A stretch of 57,887 nucleotides of DNA, from NCBI GenBank assembly GCA_003565155.1, contig PXDB01000032.1:1-57887 (forward strand), read 5' to 3'. Positions 25,905-33,869 of this stretch are shown one piece after another. Position numbers and translations under genes: made by a program. The DNA is from Nitriliruptoraceae bacterium (lineage in GTDB: Bacteria; Actinomycetota; Nitriliruptoria; Nitriliruptorales; Nitriliruptoraceae). How positions within the stretch are numbered: position 1 is the stretch's first letter; every line of letters begins with the position of its first letter. The notes beneath the pieces are model-generated. The model was not told the DNA's origin and did no database searches. It saw only the letters and a program-made list of their open reading frames with translations.

Positions 25905-26722
25905 CTCGTCTCCGGCGGCGGCCGTTTGCCGCGCTTCCGGCGTCGCCGCTTGAGGTCGCCCATGTGGCGCTCGTAGGCGTCCACGACCTGGTCGGTGTCG
26001 CCGTCGGCCACCAGTCGACCGTGATCGAGCCACAGCACCCGGGTGCACACGTCACGGATGCTGCGCATGGTGTGGCTGACCAGGAACACCGTGCCGGCGT
26101 CGTCGAGCATGCCCCGGATGCGCTCGTCGCTGCGCTCCTTGAACTCCGCGTCGCCGGTGGAGAGTGACTCGTCCACCATCAGGATCTCCGGGGTGACCGC
26201 GGTGGCGATGGCGAACTGCAGGCGGGACCGCATCCCGGAGCTGAAGGCCCTGAGCGGGAGGTCGATGAACTCCTCCACCCCCGCGAACTCCACGATCTCC
26301 TCGAAGCGCTCCTCGAGTTCCTCGCGGCGGATCCCCAGCGCCGTACCTCCGAGCAGGACGTTGCGGCGCCCGGAGAGATCGGGTTCCAGCGCCGCGGCCA
26401 CGCCGAGCAGCACCGGGATGGAACTCGCGTACACGTCACCGCGGGTGATGGGCACCAGTCCGGCGATGCCCCGCAGCAGGGTGGACTTCCCCGAGCCGTT
26501 GTGCCCCACGATGCCGATCGCCTCCCCGCTCCGGGCGACGAAGCTGACGTCGCGCACGGCCTCCACGGCCCGGTACTCGCGCTGACGGCGGTCACGCACG
26601 AACGCCTTGCGCAGCTTGGGAGCGCTGTCGGCGTAGATGCGGTAGGTGATGTCGACACGGTCGGCGACCACCGTCGGATCGCCGGCGCTCACCGAGACGG
26701 TGGCTGGCTCAGACACGGCCAT
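25901..26722 (-). CDS. ABC transporter ATPase (Wzt/TagH-type)
   Basis: The 273-residue ATPase is read from ATG 26722, 14 bases inside the permease gene. Walker A GHNGSGKSTLLRGIAGL, the Q-loop region, ABC signature RAFSSGMRSRLQFAIAT, Walker B EILMVDESLSTGD and the H-loop VFLVSHTMRSI are all present. It powers export of lipid-linked polysaccharide or teichoic acid with the permease encoded just upstream. At this length it lacks the C-terminal beta-sandwich domain of E. coli O9a-type Wzt (~430 residues), so export would not need recognition of a capped chain end. The tail is strongly basic (RRRRKRGKR). Confidence 0.95.
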   Translation of the reverse strand: MAVSEPATVSVSAGDPTVVADRVDITYRIYADSAPKLRKAFVRDRRQREYRAVEAVRDVSFVARSGEAIGIVGHNGSGKSTLLRGIAGLVPITRGDVYASSIPVLLGVAAALEPDLSGRRNVLLGGTALGIRREELEERFEEIVEFAGVEEFIDLPLRAFSSGMRSRLQFAIATAVTPEILMVDESLSTGDAEFKERSDERIRGMLDDAGTVFLVSHTMRSIRDVCTRVLWLDHGRLVADGDTDQVVDAYERHMGDLKRRRRKRGKRPPPETR

Positions 26723-27626
26723 ACTCGTTCTCCGCCGCCCGGAAGAACCAGAAGCCACCCACCAGCATCGCGACCGACCAGGCGGCGCCGAGCAGCCACA
26801 CCTGCGGATCGAGGGGCCCGACCAGCACAGCCTCCCGCGCCATCTCCACGATGAGGTAGGCCGGGTTGAGCTGCAGGATCGTGACCAGCGTCTGGTTGGG
26901 GATGATCTCGTTGTTGATCGGGATCAGCACCCCGGAGGAGTAGAAGTACAGGCGCAGGATGAAGGGCAGCAGCTGCTGCACGTCCCGGAAGTGGAAGCTG
27001 AGACGCGCCACCACCATGGAGATGCCGAGGTTGAACATGCTCTGCAGCACGAACACCACCAGCAGCAGCAGCCAGGTCCACTGCGGCGTCGGCCCCCCCT
27101 GCACCAGGGTGACCAGCACCAGCATGATCGGGATGGCGTAGAGGTGGGAGATGGCCTCGGAGACGATGGCGCTGAGCGGCAGGATCGCCCGCGGGAAGTT
27201 GATCGACTGCACCAGCTTGCGGTTCTTGACGATCATGCGTGCCCCGGCCTGGATGGAGCTGCGCGTGAAGTCGAACACGATCACGCCCACGATCAGGAAG
27301 GGCAGGTAGTTCTCCACCCCGCGCCGATCCTCCACCTGCAGCAGCACCCCGAAGATCAGGTAGTAGACGGCGATCAGCAGCAGTGGGTTGAGCAGGTGCC
27401 AGACCTGGCCGAGGGCGGAGTCCTGGTTCTGGGCTTTCAGCTCCCCCAGCGGCACGGTGATGGCGAACTCACGCCGCCGCCAGAGCTCCCGGAGGTACTC
27501 GCGCAGAGGTAACCGGATCCCGACCCGCCGCAGGTGCGGCCAACGTTCCCTCGGATCGGCGGGGAGGTCGGGCCGCTGCGGCGCGGGGAGACCGGTGTGG
27601 GGCCGCGGATGGTCAGGCGGCGTCAC
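26709..27626 (-). CDS. ABC-2 polysaccharide export permease (Wzm/TagG-type)
   Basis: A 305-residue membrane protein from GTG 27626 with AGAGG upstream. It has about six transmembrane segments (LLLIAVYYLIFGVLLQV, FLIVGVIVFDF, ILPLSAIVSEAISHLYAIPI, LLLLVVFVLQSMFNLGISMV). It also has the typical ABC-2 family stretches RDVQQLLPFILRLYFYSSGV and LNPAYLIVEMAREAVLV. It is the first gene of the 27626-18742 operon and forms the channel for the polymer with the ATPase. The proline-rich N-terminal ~40 residues are cytoplasmic. Confidence 0.94.
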   Translation of the reverse strand: MTPPDHPRPHTGLPAPQRPDLPADPRERWPHLRRVGIRLPLREYLRELWRRREFAITVPLGELKAQNQDSALGQVWHLLNPLLLIAVYYLIFGVLLQVEDRRGVENYLPFLIVGVIVFDFTRSSIQAGARMIVKNRKLVQSINFPRAILPLSAIVSEAISHLYAIPIMLVLVTLVQGGPTPQWTWLLLLVVFVLQSMFNLGISMVVARLSFHFRDVQQLLPFILRLYFYSSGVLIPINNEIIPNQTLVTILQLNPAYLIVEMAREAVLVGPLDPQVWLLGAAWSVAMLVGGFWFFRAAENEYGRV

Positions 27627-27659
27627 GGGGACCTCTGCACGGCGGTGATGAACGCGCGC

Positions 27660-27665
27660 AGGCTA
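27660..27665 (-). promoter_or_regulatory. -10-like TAGCCT of the export operon
   Basis: On the minus strand TAGCCT (preceded by TG, extended -10 style: TGTAGCCT) lies 34 bases upstream of the GTG of the permease gene. It gives a leader of roughly 25 nt that contains the AGAGG ribosome site. It sits in a 169-bp divergent gap. No -35 is obvious. Confidence 0.4.
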
Positions 27666-27757
27666 CACCGTCGTCCGTAGGCGCTCGCGGCCGTGCCGTA
27701 GCCGGCCAGCTGACCGTGTGGCGGCTGCCGTGACCGCCCGGGCCAACCCACCCTCGG

Positions 27758-27763
27758 TAGGCT
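27758..27763 (+). promoter_or_regulatory. -10-like TAGGCT for the GT2/GT4 pair
   Basis: TAGGCT lies 32 bases upstream of the GTG at 27796. The predicted short leader carries GGAGGA at 27784-27789, 6-7 bases before the GTG. That ribosome site fixes the start choice for the plus-strand pair. Confidence 0.35.
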
Positions 27764-27795
27764 TCCCGTCTGCCATCGAACCGGAGGACGCCATC

Positions 27796-28812
27796 GTGTC
27801 CGACGCGGACGCCGACACGAGCGACCTCGACGTCTCCATCGTCCTGCCGGTGCACAACGAGCGCGGCCACCTCGCCGAGGAGGTCGAGCGGATCCGCGCC
27901 GCGATGGACGCCTCCCACCACCGCTACGAGCTCATTGTGGTGGACGATGGCAGCACCGACGGGTCCGGGGAGCTCGCCCGGGAGCTCGGTGCCCTCCGGC
28001 TGATCACCCTGCGGGACAACAAGGGCTCCGGTGCGGCGCGCCGTGCCGGGTCCCGCGCCGCCCGCGGCCGGGTGGTGGTGTGGACCGACGTCGACATGAC
28101 CTACCCCAACGACACGATCCCCTGGCTGGTGGACCAGCTGGGCGATCACGATCAGATCGTGGGGGCGCGCACCACCGAGCAGGGCACCCACAGGTTCGCC
28201 CGGGTCCCCGCGAAGTTCCTGATCCGCCGCCTCGCCTCCTACCTGGTGGAGCGGCCCATCCCCGACCTCAACTCCGGGTTCCGGGCCTTCCGACGCGACG
28301 TCGGGGACCAGTTCCTCGACGAACTGCCCGACGGCTTCTCCTGCGTCACCACCCTGACCATGTCCTTCCTCACCGGCGGCTACTCGGTGGAGTACGTGGA
28401 CATCCCCTACGCGGAGCGAGCGGGGCGTTCGAAGTTCCACTGGTGGGCGGACACGCGGCGCTACCTGCGACAGGTGGTCCGCATGGCGCTGTCCTACAAC
28501 CCCCTGCGGGTGTTCATGCCCGTCGGGCTGCTGCTGCTCGCCTTCGCGACGGGCAAGCTCGTGTTCGACTGGATCACGCGGGACTTCTCCTTGAGCCCCA
28601 ACACCCTGCTGATCTTCCTGGCGGCCTTCCAGATCATCACCACGGGGATGCTCGCCGACCTCGTGGCCCGTCGCGCGCGCCGGGACAAGCTCCTGCCCTC
28701 CAACCGTATCCATCACGAGGTGGTCGCCTTCGAGCCCCGTGCGGGGTCGACCCGGGACCGCTCCACCGAGGTGGTGGGCGCCGAGGCCGGCGCCGACGAA
28801 CGGACGGCATGA
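27796..28812 (+). CDS. Polyprenyl-phosphate mannosyl/glucosyltransferase-like GT2 (DPM1/GtrB type)
   Basis: A 338-residue product from GTG 27796 with GGAGGA at good spacing. The GT2 core shows SIVLPVHNERGHLAEEVERI, VVDDGSTDGSGELAREL, NKGSGAARRAGSRAARG, and VVWTDVDMTYP. The C-terminus has two helices (VFMPVGLLLLAFATGKLVFD, LLIFLAAFQIITTGMLADLV). This is the pattern of enzymes that load a sugar onto polyprenyl phosphate for later use outside the membrane. The GT-C-like protein at 33870 could be a user. The stop overlaps the next ATG (ATGA). Confidence 0.88.
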   Translation: MSDADADTSDLDVSIVLPVHNERGHLAEEVERIRAAMDASHHRYELIVVDDGSTDGSGELARELGALRLITLRDNKGSGAARRAGSRAARGRVVVWTDVDMTYPNDTIPWLVDQLGDHDQIVGARTTEQGTHRFARVPAKFLIRRLASYLVERPIPDLNSGFRAFRRDVGDQFLDELPDGFSCVTTLTMSFLTGGYSVEYVDIPYAERAGRSKFHWWADTRRYLRQVVRMALSYNPLRVFMPVGLLLLAFATGKLVFDWITRDFSLSPNTLLIFLAAFQIITTGMLADLVARRARRDKLLPSNRIHHEVVAFEPRAGSTRDRSTEVVGAEAGADERTA

Positions 28813-31100
28813 ACCGGCGCGCTGGAGACGGCAGGGCCCCGCCGCGACTGGTGTGGGCGCACCGCGGCGCCGGCACGGACCTGTGGCTGCGCCTGGAGCT
28901 GCCCGAACCGACGACGCTGTGGGCCCGACGCATCGCTGACCCGGACGGCCCGGGATCGTCCGCCGGTGTCCCCGGCCTGGACGATCCGGCCACCGCCGGT
29001 GCCAGTGCCGTCCTGCTGTCCGAGGTGGCGGTGGCGGGCTTCCAGGAACTGCACCTGGCGGTCCCGGAGGTGGCTGCGGCGCTGCGCCGCGCGACCGGGG
29101 GTGACACCGCGGAAGCGCGCTTCGCCCTGGTCACCGGTGACGGGATCCCGCTGCACGCGGACAGGGACGCGGCGGCCGCCCTGCGGGCCATCCCCGTGGT
29201 GGTCGACGGGGCCGCCGCGTCGGTGGAGGTCCGGGCCGGTCGTGACGGGACCGCACGTCTGCGTCTGGCCCGGCGGGCACCGTGGCTGGAGATCGCGGCG
29301 GTACGCCGTGACGGCCAGGTCGTCGTGGTCACGGGACACCTGCGCGGTGTGCCGCTCCCCCACGAGCCACACCGGCTCACCGCCGCCCTGGTCGACCGTG
29401 ACGACGGTGACCGCCTCCCCGTGCCGGTCGAACTCCACGGCGAGGAGGTGCGGCTGCGCATCGATCTCGCCGCGCCCCCGGCGTCCGCGTCGGTGCACCA
29501 CCGCAACGTGGTCGTGGACGTCGCGGGCACACCGGTGCGGGCCGCCGCCTTCGCGGATGACCTCGTCGGCAAGCACCGGCTGGTGCTGACCGACCCGTGG
29601 GAGGCCGAGGACGCGGGCCGGTGGTGGACCACGACCGTGCGCTACACCGACCACGATCACCTGGTGGTGACGACCACCGCCGCCCGCGACCAGCCGCCGG
29701 GCGACCCGCTGGCGACCTGGGAGGTCGAGCACGGCGACCTCGACGGTGACGGGACCACCGCCACCCGTCGACGCGGTCAGCCGGTCCTTCGCGCCGTCCT
29801 GCGTGCGGCCCTTGGACTGCTGGCGTGGTGGGCCGGCCGCGCCCGGCGGCGGGCTCCCGCTGCGCCCGCGTCCGGGGTGCCTCCACCCGCCGACGGGGCG
29901 GCCGTCGCCGTCCCGCACCGTGTCCACCTGCTGCTCGCGAACCTCCACGCCGCGGGTGGGACGGTCCGGGCCACCGCCAACCTGGCCAACGCCCTGGCCG
30001 ACCGTGCGGACAGCGAGGTCCACCTCGTCTCCGTCTACCGGCTGGTGCGACGCCGGTACGTGACCGTGGTTCCCGAGGTCCGCACACGGGTCCTAGTCGA
30101 TGCGCCCGCACTCGACGAGCAGGCCCGCCGCGGACCGATCGGCTGGCTGCAACGGCGGCTGCACGCGGCACCGTCGGTCCTGATCCCTGCCGACGATCCG
30201 CGCGCGTACCGGTTCAGCCTGCTCAGCGACGTGCAGCTGGTGCGCTGGCTGCGCGGGGTCCGGTGCGGCACGATCGTGACCACCCGGGCGGGGCTCAGCG
30301 TGACCGCGGCACGGTTCGCCCGGCCAGGGGTACGGGTGGTGGCGCAGCAGCACGTGCCCTTCGAGACCCAGACCCCGGCCCTGCAGACCGAACTAATGGA
30401 CAGCTACCGCCGCGTCGACGCCGTCTGCGTCCTGACCGAGGCCGACGCGGCGCTGCTGCGCGCCCCCCTGGCAGCGGCCGGCACCACGGTCCGCGTCCTG
30501 CCGAACCCGCTGGAGGAGGTTCCGGGCGGGCCGCCGCCTGCGCCGCTGACCGCCCGCACGATCATCTGCGGGGGGCGGATCAGCCCCGTCAAGGGCACGG
30601 ACCTGCTGATCGCGGCCTTCGCCCGGCTCGCGGAGCATCATCCGGGGTGGGAGCTGCGGATCCACGGCAGCGCTCGGGCTGACCGGCTGGCCGCCGCGCA
30701 GCACCTCGTCCGTACCCACGGGCTGCACGACCGGGTGCGCCTGCTGCCACCGACGCCGCGCTTCGATCTGGAGCTCGCGAAGGCCAGCGTGTGCGCCGTC
30801 CCGTCGCGCCACGAGGCCTTCGGCATGGTGATCATCGAGGCCCTGCAGGCCGGTGTGCCCGTGGTGGCCTTCGACTGTCCCGTCGGCCCAGCCGAGATCC
30901 TCACCGACGGCCGCGACGGGCTGCTGGTGCTACCACAGGACGTGGACGCCTTCGCGCGCGCGCTGGACCGGCTCCTCCAGGACGCCGAGTTGCGCCACGG
31001 GTTGGCCGCTGCCGGCCACCGCCGTGCCGCGGACTTCAGCCCGGCCGCCGTCGCCGACGCCTTCGTCACGCTCCTGCGGGGGTTGGAACCGGCCCCGTGA
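28809..31100 (+). CDS. GT4-type glycosyltransferase with N-terminal beta-rich region
   Basis: A 763-residue product from ATG 28809 (ATGA overlap with the preceding gene). Residues ~1-330 are beta-rich without known motifs (TDLWLRLELPEPTTLWARRI, VEVRAGRDGTARLRLARRAP), like accessory domains found on actinobacterial wall-polymer transferases. Residues ~360-760 form a GT-B family 4 enzyme: LLLANLHAAGGTVRATANLA, IICGGRISPVKGTDLLIAAF, RLLPPTPRFDLELAKASVCA, and PSRHEAFGMVIIEALQAGVP with the EX7E-type EAFGMVIIE. The donor is probably a nucleotide sugar. Strand and overlap make it an operon partner of the DPM1-like GT. Confidence 0.87.
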   Translation: MNRRAGDGRAPPRLVWAHRGAGTDLWLRLELPEPTTLWARRIADPDGPGSSAGVPGLDDPATAGASAVLLSEVAVAGFQELHLAVPEVAAALRRATGGDTAEARFALVTGDGIPLHADRDAAAALRAIPVVVDGAAASVEVRAGRDGTARLRLARRAPWLEIAAVRRDGQVVVVTGHLRGVPLPHEPHRLTAALVDRDDGDRLPVPVELHGEEVRLRIDLAAPPASASVHHRNVVVDVAGTPVRAAAFADDLVGKHRLVLTDPWEAEDAGRWWTTTVRYTDHDHLVVTTTAARDQPPGDPLATWEVEHGDLDGDGTTATRRRGQPVLRAVLRAALGLLAWWAGRARRRAPAAPASGVPPPADGAAVAVPHRVHLLLANLHAAGGTVRATANLANALADRADSEVHLVSVYRLVRRRYVTVVPEVRTRVLVDAPALDEQARRGPIGWLQRRLHAAPSVLIPADDPRAYRFSLLSDVQLVRWLRGVRCGTIVTTRAGLSVTAARFARPGVRVVAQQHVPFETQTPALQTELMDSYRRVDAVCVLTEADAALLRAPLAAAGTTVRVLPNPLEEVPGGPPPAPLTARTIICGGRISPVKGTDLLIAAFARLAEHHPGWELRIHGSARADRLAAAQHLVRTHGLHDRVRLLPPTPRFDLELAKASVCAVPSRHEAFGMVIIEALQAGVPVVAFDCPVGPAEILTDGRDGLLVLPQDVDAFARALDRLLQDAELRHGLAAAGHRRAADFSPAAVADAFVTLLRGLEPAP

Positions 31101-31109
31101 GCTCCCCGC

Positions 31110-31973
31110 TCACAGCAGGGGCGGCCGGCCGTACCGCGCCATCCGCACCACGGTCCGCCACCGGATCGGATCGCGGTCCACATCCGCCTCGCGGGCGCCT
31201 TCGACGAACCCGGCGACGATCGTGCGCCGCGCCGCGGGCGCCCGGACGAGGTTGAGCAGCAGCCACAGGGCGACGTAGACCACGGCGAGCAGCGCCGGCA
31301 GGTGCTTGCGCGCCAGCAGCACCCGGTTGCGGGCGGTGAGCCGGTGGTAGGCGTCGTGGCGGGCAGGTGGCTGTGCCGGGTGGGCCATGGTGAGGTCGGC
31401 GGCGTACCGGATCCGGTAGCCGCGGTCCAGCAGCCGCCAGGCCAGGCTGGTCTCCTCGTGGGCGTAGAAGAACTCCCCGGGCAGGCCCCCCGCCGCACGG
31501 AAAGCGTCCACACGCAGGATGGACGCCCCACCGAGGAAGGTGGTCACGTAGGAGCTGCGCGTCGGGTCGCCGACCCTGAGCCGTGGCACGTGTCGCCGCT
31601 GGGTCTCGCCGGTCACGGGATCGGCGATCCTGAGCGACACCGCACCCAGACGCGGGTCAGCGGCGAACAGCTGCGCCGCCCGCGCCAGCACCGCGTCACC
31701 GACGAGCATCCCGTCGTCGTCGAGGAACAGCACCAACTCACGGTCGCTCCCGAGGTGGTCGACACCGAGGTTGCGGCCAGCGGGGATGCCGAGGTTCTCC
31801 CCCGGGGCCACCAGGCGGGTGCCGGGCACCTCGGGGCGGGGGCCGCCGACGGGTGCGTTCCACACCACCACCACCTCGACGTCCACGCCCCGTTGGTGGC
31901 GGGCCGACTCCACAGCGGCGGCCAGCTCCACGGGCCGCGCACCGGTGGTCAGGACCACACAGCCGACCTTCAC
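31110..31973 (-). CDS. Family 2 glycosyltransferase
   Basis: The 287-residue product is read from GTG 31973, overlapping the upstream CDP-alcohol transferase stop (GTGA). GT2 features: VGCVVLTTGARPVELAAAVE, ENLGIPAGRNLGVDHL, the metal site LVLFLDDDGMLVGDAVLARA, and FFYAHEETSLAWRLLDRGYR (the ED-type catalytic region of rhamnosyltransferase-like enzymes). A C-terminal hydrophobic segment (LPALLAVVYVALWLLLNLV) would attach it to the membrane. Last gene of the 40344-31110 operon. Confidence 0.88.
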   Translation of the reverse strand: MKVGCVVLTTGARPVELAAAVESARHQRGVDVEVVVVWNAPVGGPRPEVPGTRLVAPGENLGIPAGRNLGVDHLGSDRELVLFLDDDGMLVGDAVLARAAQLFAADPRLGAVSLRIADPVTGETQRRHVPRLRVGDPTRSSYVTTFLGGASILRVDAFRAAGGLPGEFFYAHEETSLAWRLLDRGYRIRYAADLTMAHPAQPPARHDAYHRLTARNRVLLARKHLPALLAVVYVALWLLLNLVRAPAARRTIVAGFVEGAREADVDRDPIRWRTVVRMARYGRPPLL

Positions 31974-32746
31974 TTCAGCCGCTCGGAGGTCAGGATCGTC
32001 ACCGGGTGGCCGAGGGCGACGATGGTGGCGACCACACCGGTGGCCGCGAGCAGCACCTGGCTGGCCAGCAGGTCACCGCGCCAGGCGTCGATGGCGGCGG
32101 CGACCACGGCGAACAGCGACAGTTCGATCACCCCGACCAGGCGGTGGATCGGCACGTAGGCGACCAGCCGACGCAGGGAGCGGATACCGCCAACACGGGA
32201 GACGGGGTCGGTTTCGCGGTCGGTGGGCAGGCCCGCACCGGCGCGGGCGACGGTGACGAGATCGGACTCCAGCTTGCCGAGCACCACCAGCAGCGCGGCC
32301 ACCGCACCGAGGGTGAACCACCAGCTCGGTGCGACCCCGGGCCCCCCACCGGCCCGGAACCCCAGGCCGACGACGAAGGCGCCCTCCACGACGTGGTGGC
32401 CGAGCCGGTCGAGGTAGACCCCGGCGGCGCTGGTGCGCTGCCGCCAGCGTGCCACCTCGCCGTCGACGCAGTCGAGCAGCAGGTAGACCTGGATCAACAC
32501 CGCAGCCACGACGGCGGTCACGACGCCGGACCACGCCACCGTCACCGCGGCCACCAGGCCCACCACGATCATCAGCGCGGTGAGCTGGTCGGGGGTGACG
32601 GGGGTGCGGATCAGCTCGCGGGTGACGTAGGGCGAGAGCGGGCGCATGTAGAGGCGACCCGCCCAGTGCTCGGCGCTGCGCCGTTCGACGACACCGGCCT
32701 GGGTGACCTCCCGCAGCTCACGGATCGACGGTCGTGACGAAGGCAT
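31970..32746 (-). CDS. CDP-alcohol phosphatidyltransferase with D4-to-His change
   Basis: A 258-residue membrane enzyme from ATG 32746, 29 bases inside the G1P dehydrogenase gene. Six hydrophobic segments surround the signature DCVDGEVARWRQRTSAAG followed by VYLDRLGHH. The consensus is DxxDGxxARx8GxxxDxxxD. The first three Asp residues are present, but the fourth (usual proton acceptor) is His. It would join a CDP-alcohol to an alcohol acceptor, and the neighbouring dehydrogenase suggests a glycerol-1-phosphate-based acceptor or donor. It lacks the N-terminal domain of the paralogue at 21888. Confidence 0.85.
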   Translation of the reverse strand: MPSSRPSIRELREVTQAGVVERRSAEHWAGRLYMRPLSPYVTRELIRTPVTPDQLTALMIVVGLVAAVTVAWSGVVTAVVAAVLIQVYLLLDCVDGEVARWRQRTSAAGVYLDRLGHHVVEGAFVVGLGFRAGGGPGVAPSWWFTLGAVAALLVVLGKLESDLVTVARAGAGLPTDRETDPVSRVGGIRSLRRLVAYVPIHRLVGVIELSLFAVVAAAIDAWRGDLLASQVLLAATGVVATIVALGHPVTILTSERLK

Positions 32747-33851
32747 CGACCAGCTCCTCGATCCGGGGGGCGGGCAGGTCCAGGTGCTCCAGCACCGTGA
32801 AGCGGTCAGGGCGGGTGCGCGGGCCGTCCACCACCGCCGCGGCGAACTGCGCGGCGGTGACGCCGAGGGCGTCGGGCGAGCGCGGGAGACCGTGGACCGC
32901 CATCGCCGTGTCCAGGCGGGCGAACAGCCCGTTGTCGTCCATGCCCTCACGGGCCCGGAGCCAGCTGGCGAACAGGGCCCCCAGCGCCACCTGCGCACCG
33001 TGGAGGCCGGGGCTGCCGTGGTAGGCGTCCAGGGCGTGGCTGATCTCGTGGCACGCGCCGCTGCAGGGACGGCTGGTGCCGGCGACCATCATCGACAGGC
33101 CGGACATGATCAGGCTGTCGGCGACGATGGCGAGGTAGTGATCCGTGCCGGGCACGGCATCGATCACCGCCTCGGCGGCGCTGCGGGCCATGGAGACGGC
33201 CAGCCCGTCCACGGCCTCGCCACGGACCTCCCTGGCCAGCTCCCAGTCGGCGATGGCCGAGAGGTTGCTGAGCGCGTCCCCCACCCCCGAGGCCAGGTGT
33301 GCCGGTGGGGCGCTGCGGACCTCGTCGATGTCGACGAACACCGCGATCGGCACGTGCACCCCGTAGGAGGCCTTCCGGCCCCGGTTCTCCAGGCTGGCGA
33401 CGGGTGAGGCGACCCCGTCGTGCGTGAGGGTGGTCGGCACCGATACGAAGGGCAGGCCAGCCATGCTGGCCGCGTACTTGCCCACGTCCAGGGTGCGGCC
33501 CCCGCCGATCCCGACCACGGCGTCGTAGAAGTCCTCCCGAAGCTTGGCCATCAGCTCGAGGGCGCCGTCGAGGGTGCCACCCGCGACCGGGATGATGCGC
33601 GCCCGGGGCAGCTGCTCGAGCAGCCGTGCCCCGATGGCGTCGCCGCGGCCGGGGCTGACCACGATCGCCACCTTGCCGCCCGAGGAGATCCTGCCGTCGC
33701 TGAGCAGCGGCGCGAGGGCCTCGACCGCGCCGGGCCGGACCACGATCGCGATGGGCGTCGCGACCGTGCGGGCGAGCAGCGGCACGCGGGCTCCTCTCGG
33801 GACGAGGCCGGGCGGCGCGGTGGGCACCGCCGGACGGCGGCTGCGGGTCAC
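32718..33851 (-). CDS. Glycerol-1-phosphate dehydrogenase (AraM/EgsA-like)
   Basis: The 377-residue product from GTG 33851 belongs to the iron-containing alcohol dehydrogenase/G1PDH group. Nucleotide and substrate motifs are VVGIGGGRTLDVGKYAASMA, FVSVPTTLTHDGVASPVASL and the metal-ligand region SGACHEISHALDAYH (His residues), with HLASGVGDALSNL. It reduces dihydroxyacetone phosphate to sn-glycerol-1-phosphate with NAD(P)H. That stereoisomer is typical of archaeal lipids but is also made by Bacillus AraM. In this operon it plausibly provides G1P for a wall polymer or unusual lipid through the adjacent CDP-alcohol enzymes. Dehydroquinate synthase-like alternatives are less likely. Confidence 0.87.
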   Translation of the reverse strand: MTRSRRPAVPTAPPGLVPRGARVPLLARTVATPIAIVVRPGAVEALAPLLSDGRISSGGKVAIVVSPGRGDAIGARLLEQLPRARIIPVAGGTLDGALELMAKLREDFYDAVVGIGGGRTLDVGKYAASMAGLPFVSVPTTLTHDGVASPVASLENRGRKASYGVHVPIAVFVDIDEVRSAPPAHLASGVGDALSNLSAIADWELAREVRGEAVDGLAVSMARSAAEAVIDAVPGTDHYLAIVADSLIMSGLSMMVAGTSRPCSGACHEISHALDAYHGSPGLHGAQVALGALFASWLRAREGMDDNGLFARLDTAMAVHGLPRSPDALGVTAAQFAAAVVDGPRTRPDRFTVLEHLDLPAPRIEELVDAFVTTVDP

Positions 33852-33869
33852 GGCGTGGACCGTCCGAAG

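Noticed and set aside
28080-28808. Upstream extension of the GT4 protein to a start near 28080
   Set aside because: That extension overlaps the DPM1-like gene by ~730 bases. The ATG at 28809 with an ATGA overlap is far more consistent with the style of this locus.
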